64,000 bases of DNA from Brachionus plicatilis (Eukaryota > Rotifera > Eurotatoria > Ploima > Brachionidae), in contig QEOQ01000303.1 of the NCBI GenBank assembly GCA_010279815.1, forward strand, positions 995,567-1,059,566, written 5' to 3'. The notes below the pieces were generated by a model. That model worked only from the letters and a program-made list of their open reading frames with translations, made no database searches and was not told where the DNA came from. The position numbers were made by a program, and so were the translations under genes. Numbering within the stretch: the stretch's first letter is position 1; each line of letters starts with the position of its first letter. Below, one piece after another: positions 61,215 to 64,000 of this stretch.

Positions 61215-61392
61215 TTAATTCTGTGAATATGGTGCAACATTCAAAGTTTCATCAACTGTAAAAGTCTGCTAATGATGTGCAAAATCTCTGCATAATGCAC
61301 TACGCTCGATTATATTAAAATTTGATTTCTGCTAAACTCTGCAAATTTAGCAGACCTTGATATTTGATTGAATGTTGCATTTACAGAATTAA
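61215..61392. mobile_element. 178-bp inverted-repeat element
   Basis: TTAATTCTGTGAATATGGTG CAACATTCAA at the left pairs with TTGAATGTTGCATTTACAGAATTAA at the right (one gap). The centre contains TCTGCTAAACTCTGCAAATTTAGCAGA, related to the TCTGCAAA core of the element at 44.2-44.5 kb. Likely the same MITE-like family. Confidence 0.7.
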
Positions 61393-62174
61393 GTTTAAAC
61401 CTTTAGAAAAAAGATATCCAATTTTTTTACATTTTACATTTTCTTCTGTTCTTTTTATCATATTTTCACTAAACCAAATTATTTAATCAATATTATTTTT
61501 TATTCTAAATTAAATTTTAAAATCCTCAATTTGCATATTGAATTTTGGAACAAAGAATACAATAAAAATAAAAGCGAAATAACTTTTTTGATTAGTTATA
61601 CAATTCGCCCTGCAAAATTTTTTAAAATTATTTGTAGAAACTTAATTTGTGTGATACGAAAAGAGTCCTAAACGAAAATTTTATTTCAATTTAAATTTTC
61701 TTAATTCAATCAATCTTTGTTTTTTTAGTTGTATTTTTTTATTATGAATATTAGATAAATTGGCTCTGTAAATAATTTCAGAAATGATATCATATTTACA
61801 CATTGAATGTATTAATTTTTTTTTCGTTCAAAAAAATGATCCTTTTTCCTTATTAAAAGAAAATTTTGATTTTTTCTAAATTTTTAAAATTCCTATTTAA
61901 TAAAAATATGCCGTATATCAACTAGAAAATTATCCTATTTATTTGTATATGTTTGACAGTCAAAACATGGTTTCATTTGTTGAATTCGAAGCAGAAGAGT
62001 CTGAACTACCAGAACTAAATTTATTTATTCCAAAACATAATATATTCAAATACTTAAGAAACTAAGCCACTCTTTCAGCTGAATTAGATTTAAGTGATGA
62101 TAATGTTCTTTTAATAAAATTGAGTAGTAGGAAATTATGAAATAATGATACAAAAAGAGAGCAAAAAGAGAGGA
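61393..62174. other. Intergenic interval, no gene seen
   Basis: AT-rich, with a 38-codon ORF at 61949-62065 (MFDSQNMVSFVEFEAEESEL ...) that is too short to support. Confidence 0.4.
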
Positions 62175-62505
62175 TATGCCATTGAGAATTTTGGTACAAA
62201 AAACAAAATAAAAAATATACCAAATTTTAAGCTGTGAAGGAACAAAACATGTTCTGTAAATTGTGGCAACTGATACATCTTCGATACCATCACTTAAAGT
62301 CAAGTCGGATTTTTTTAATATCCCGAATTCTCAATTCTCTGAATTTTGCAGATTTATTGCAGAGTTTTGCAGAATCAGTATATTGGTTGTAAAAAGGTAG
62401 TACAGTTGCTAATATTTGCAGAACATGTTTTGGCCCTTCACAACTTAAAATTTGGCATTTTTAATATTTTGTTTTTGTTTTTTTGTACTAAAATTCAAAA
62501 TGCCG
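62175..62505. mobile_element. Inverted-repeat element with arms of about 100 bp
   Basis: The left arm 62175-62275 (TTTTGGTACAAAAAACAAAA, CCAAATTTTAAGCTGTGAAG, CAAAACATGTTCTG) pairs with the right arm 62401-62505 at most positions. The centre again carries GCAGAGTTTTGCAGA, the TCTGCAAAACTCTGC motif shared with the elements at 44.3 and 61.3 kb. ORFs on both strands here are products of the inverted arms, not genes. Confidence 0.75.
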
Positions 62506-63140
62506 AGGATTCGGAAAAGATCAATCGCTAATAGCATCCTTAACAAAGGTAGATTTTAAGAATGAAGCAAGGAGGTTATGTGCGAATTGAACTCCACGTG
62601 ATTAAAGATTAACAAAAACGTGTTTTTTTATAATTTTTATATTTTTTCTATTTATTTTCTATTTTTGGAAAAATAAAATCGTAGGATATTCTTACATATG
62701 CTATGTGATAAAAAATAAACAGGATTATTTTAATATAAATCATATGAAATAATTCCAACCTCTGAAAATACTTTCAATGTAATCACCTGCTACAATTAAC
62801 AAGACCAGTTTTTGACCATAGAATAAGACAAAATTAGTTTTTTCATTTTGTTTAATTATTTTGTCCCTAAATTCACAATATGTCTGATTAACTTTTTTTA
62901 GATTAATTTTAACTTATAATTTTTTTTTTTAACTGAATCTCGCTCTTTAACAAAAAAATTTAATTAAATAAAACAGAATAATGTAAAATTTTATTTTGAT
63001 TTGTATCAAATATATAATTTGATCTAAGAAACATTTAAATTCATTTAAAAAATCTTTAAATTGAGTTAAAATTTAAATTATTTGAATTTTAATTCAAAAT
63101 TTAATAGTAGTTCAATACATATTTTTGATTAAAAATGAAA
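62506..63140. other. Intergenic interval, no gene seen
   Basis: AT-rich with long T and A runs; nothing recognised. Confidence 0.5.
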
Positions 63141-63248
63141 TTAATTAATTCGCTCAATCAATTGCGCTTTTGTACCATAATTCGGTCTTTTAAGAGATTT
63201 ACATCTCTCGTGTAATTCTGAAATTTTTAATTTGTTTAAATCTTCCAT
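63141..63248 (-). CDS. 35-codon ORF consisting of a SAP-type motif
   Basis: The minus strand reads MEDLNKLKISELHERCKSLK followed by RPNYGTKAQLIERIN and a stop. The LKxSELxxxCxxLxxxxYGTKAxLIERI pattern is the SAP helix-extended-helix DNA-binding motif (hydrophobic spacing, the central G and the final RI). It could be a micro-protein, the first exon of a larger gene running out of reach, or the N-terminal piece of a mobile-element protein, since many of those begin with SAP. No downstream splice donor was found before the stop. Confidence 0.4.
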   Translation of the reverse strand: MEDLNKLKISELHERCKSLKRPNYGTKAQLIERIN

Positions 63249-64000
63249 TATTTAGCTTTATTGATTCTAGAATTTTGGTAAACTTATTTTACCCATTTTA
63301 ATTATATGGTATTCAATACCGTATAATTAAGGGACATTGGGCTTCTTAATCAAGGATAAAAGCAAAAAAAAAAACTCTATATATAAAAAAAAAGTTGACA
63401 CTAAAAATGTTAATTCGATGTAAAATCAATAATTTTGTTAAAAATTAAGATAATTAAAATTTTTTTTTTACAGAGTTAGATATTTTGATTATTGTATTAA
63501 ATAATTTGTTTTATTTGTTAATCATCGCGAATACAAGACTATGTCAAAAAAGATTTAAAAAATAGCTTTCAAAAAAATAGTGTTGGGAACCGTACAAACG
63601 GCCATTGATGCGGCCAAAAATTTTTAAACCCCCAACAAGACCGCGTAGACGGACGGTTATAAAGGCGGACGGCCACTTTGGCGGCCAAGCCGGCGGCCAA
63701 AAATTTGGACCGCGAAGTCGGCCGGATTTGGGTGCTTGCTCACAGATTTTATGTTAGCTAATGTAGCTTTTTCGTTAGGTTCTTCCGGTAAAATAATTTT
63801 TATGTGAATTAAAATTTTATTTTAAATAATAAACATACTTTGCTAAAGCTAAAATATACCTTTTTTAAGCAAAACAAATTAATATTTTAAAATTGTTTAC
63901 TAAAGAAAAAATTTTTGGTGATAAAAAAATAATTTTAGTGATCATTTTTAATCACATTAAGTCTAAAAACAACCAATTATAACAATAATACTTATTTAAA
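63249..64000. other. End of window, with GC-rich patch
   Basis: Mostly AT-rich, but 63580-63740 is strikingly GC-rich and repeats GCGGCCAAAAATTT followed by GACCGCG(T/A)AG(A/T)CGG-like text twice. No ORF fits it, so it is treated as repetitive DNA of unknown origin. Confidence 0.5.
63612..63732. repeat. Degenerate GC-rich direct repeat
   Basis: GCGGCCAAAAATTT occurs at about 63612 and 63691, followed by GACCGCGTAGACGGACGG in one copy and GACCGCGAAGTCGGCCGG in the other. Several further CGGCC words lie between. Confidence 0.65.

Noticed and set aside
61949..62065. 38-codon ORF MFDSQNMVSFVEFEAEESEL...
   Set aside because: Too short, no motif and no splicing partner.
62046..62531. Two ORFs that look like membrane proteins
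   Set aside because: They are the two arms of one inverted repeat read from each strand.

Overview
The window is eukaryotic and almost certainly from a small, AT-rich metazoan genome. The evidence is multi-exon genes with very short GT-AG introns (mostly 45-70 nt, a few of 100-570 nt), animal-specific families (an opsin, a GAREM-type CABIT protein, DPCD, an extracellular LRR receptor, an LDL-receptor class A domain) and long homopolymer-rich AT intergenic DNA. A compact invertebrate such as a monogonont rotifer would fit, but the species is inference. There are no operons or other bacterial features. One run of 15 N (33590-33604) marks an assembly gap.

Layout. 0-13.4 kb is gene-dense: GAR1 (minus), a GAREM-like CABIT gene (plus), TSR3 (minus, convergent with it), an unrecognised charged nuclear-type protein (minus), a short RGR/retinochrome-like opsin (minus) and DPCD (plus, head to head with the opsin). 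13.4-33.9 kb is a 20.5-kb stretch with no convincing exon. It holds a 765-bp element with 56-bp terminal inverted repeats, several hairpins, and candidate regulatory DNA that includes a GATA-site cluster beside a TATA box. 33.9-36.6 kb is one intronless ORF for a 912-aa LRR transmembrane receptor, clearly richer in GC than its surroundings. 36.6-45 kb is repeat-rich: a tandem repeat, an unknown 146-aa gene, a Tc1-like transposase-derived gene that stays open across four putative introns but has lost catalytic residues, two fold-back elements, a serine-protease pseudogene and two 3' ends of non-LTR retrotransposons. 45.2-47.6 kb is TCF25. 47.6-54 kb is mostly gene-free, with a perfect 35-1-35 palindrome and a LINE reverse-transcriptase remnant. 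54.1-55.5 kb encodes an unusual four-TM protein with an LDLa domain. 56.2-60.5 kb holds ZMAT5 and DALRD3 (divergent, starts 102 bp apart) and MAF1. 60.5-64 kb is repeats, a micro-ORF made of a SAP motif, and a GC-rich patch.

Functionally, many of the recognisable genes are RNA housekeeping: GAR1 (pseudouridylation), TSR3 (18S rRNA modification), DALRD3 (tRNA modification), MAF1 (Pol III repression), ZMAT5 (minor spliceosome) and TCF25 (ribosome quality control). They sit among signalling and sensory genes (opsin, GAREM-like, LRR receptor) and one cilia gene (DPCD). Exon boundaries were assigned by hand from GT/AG sites, reading phase and remembered family similarity. They were not computed or checked against transcripts.
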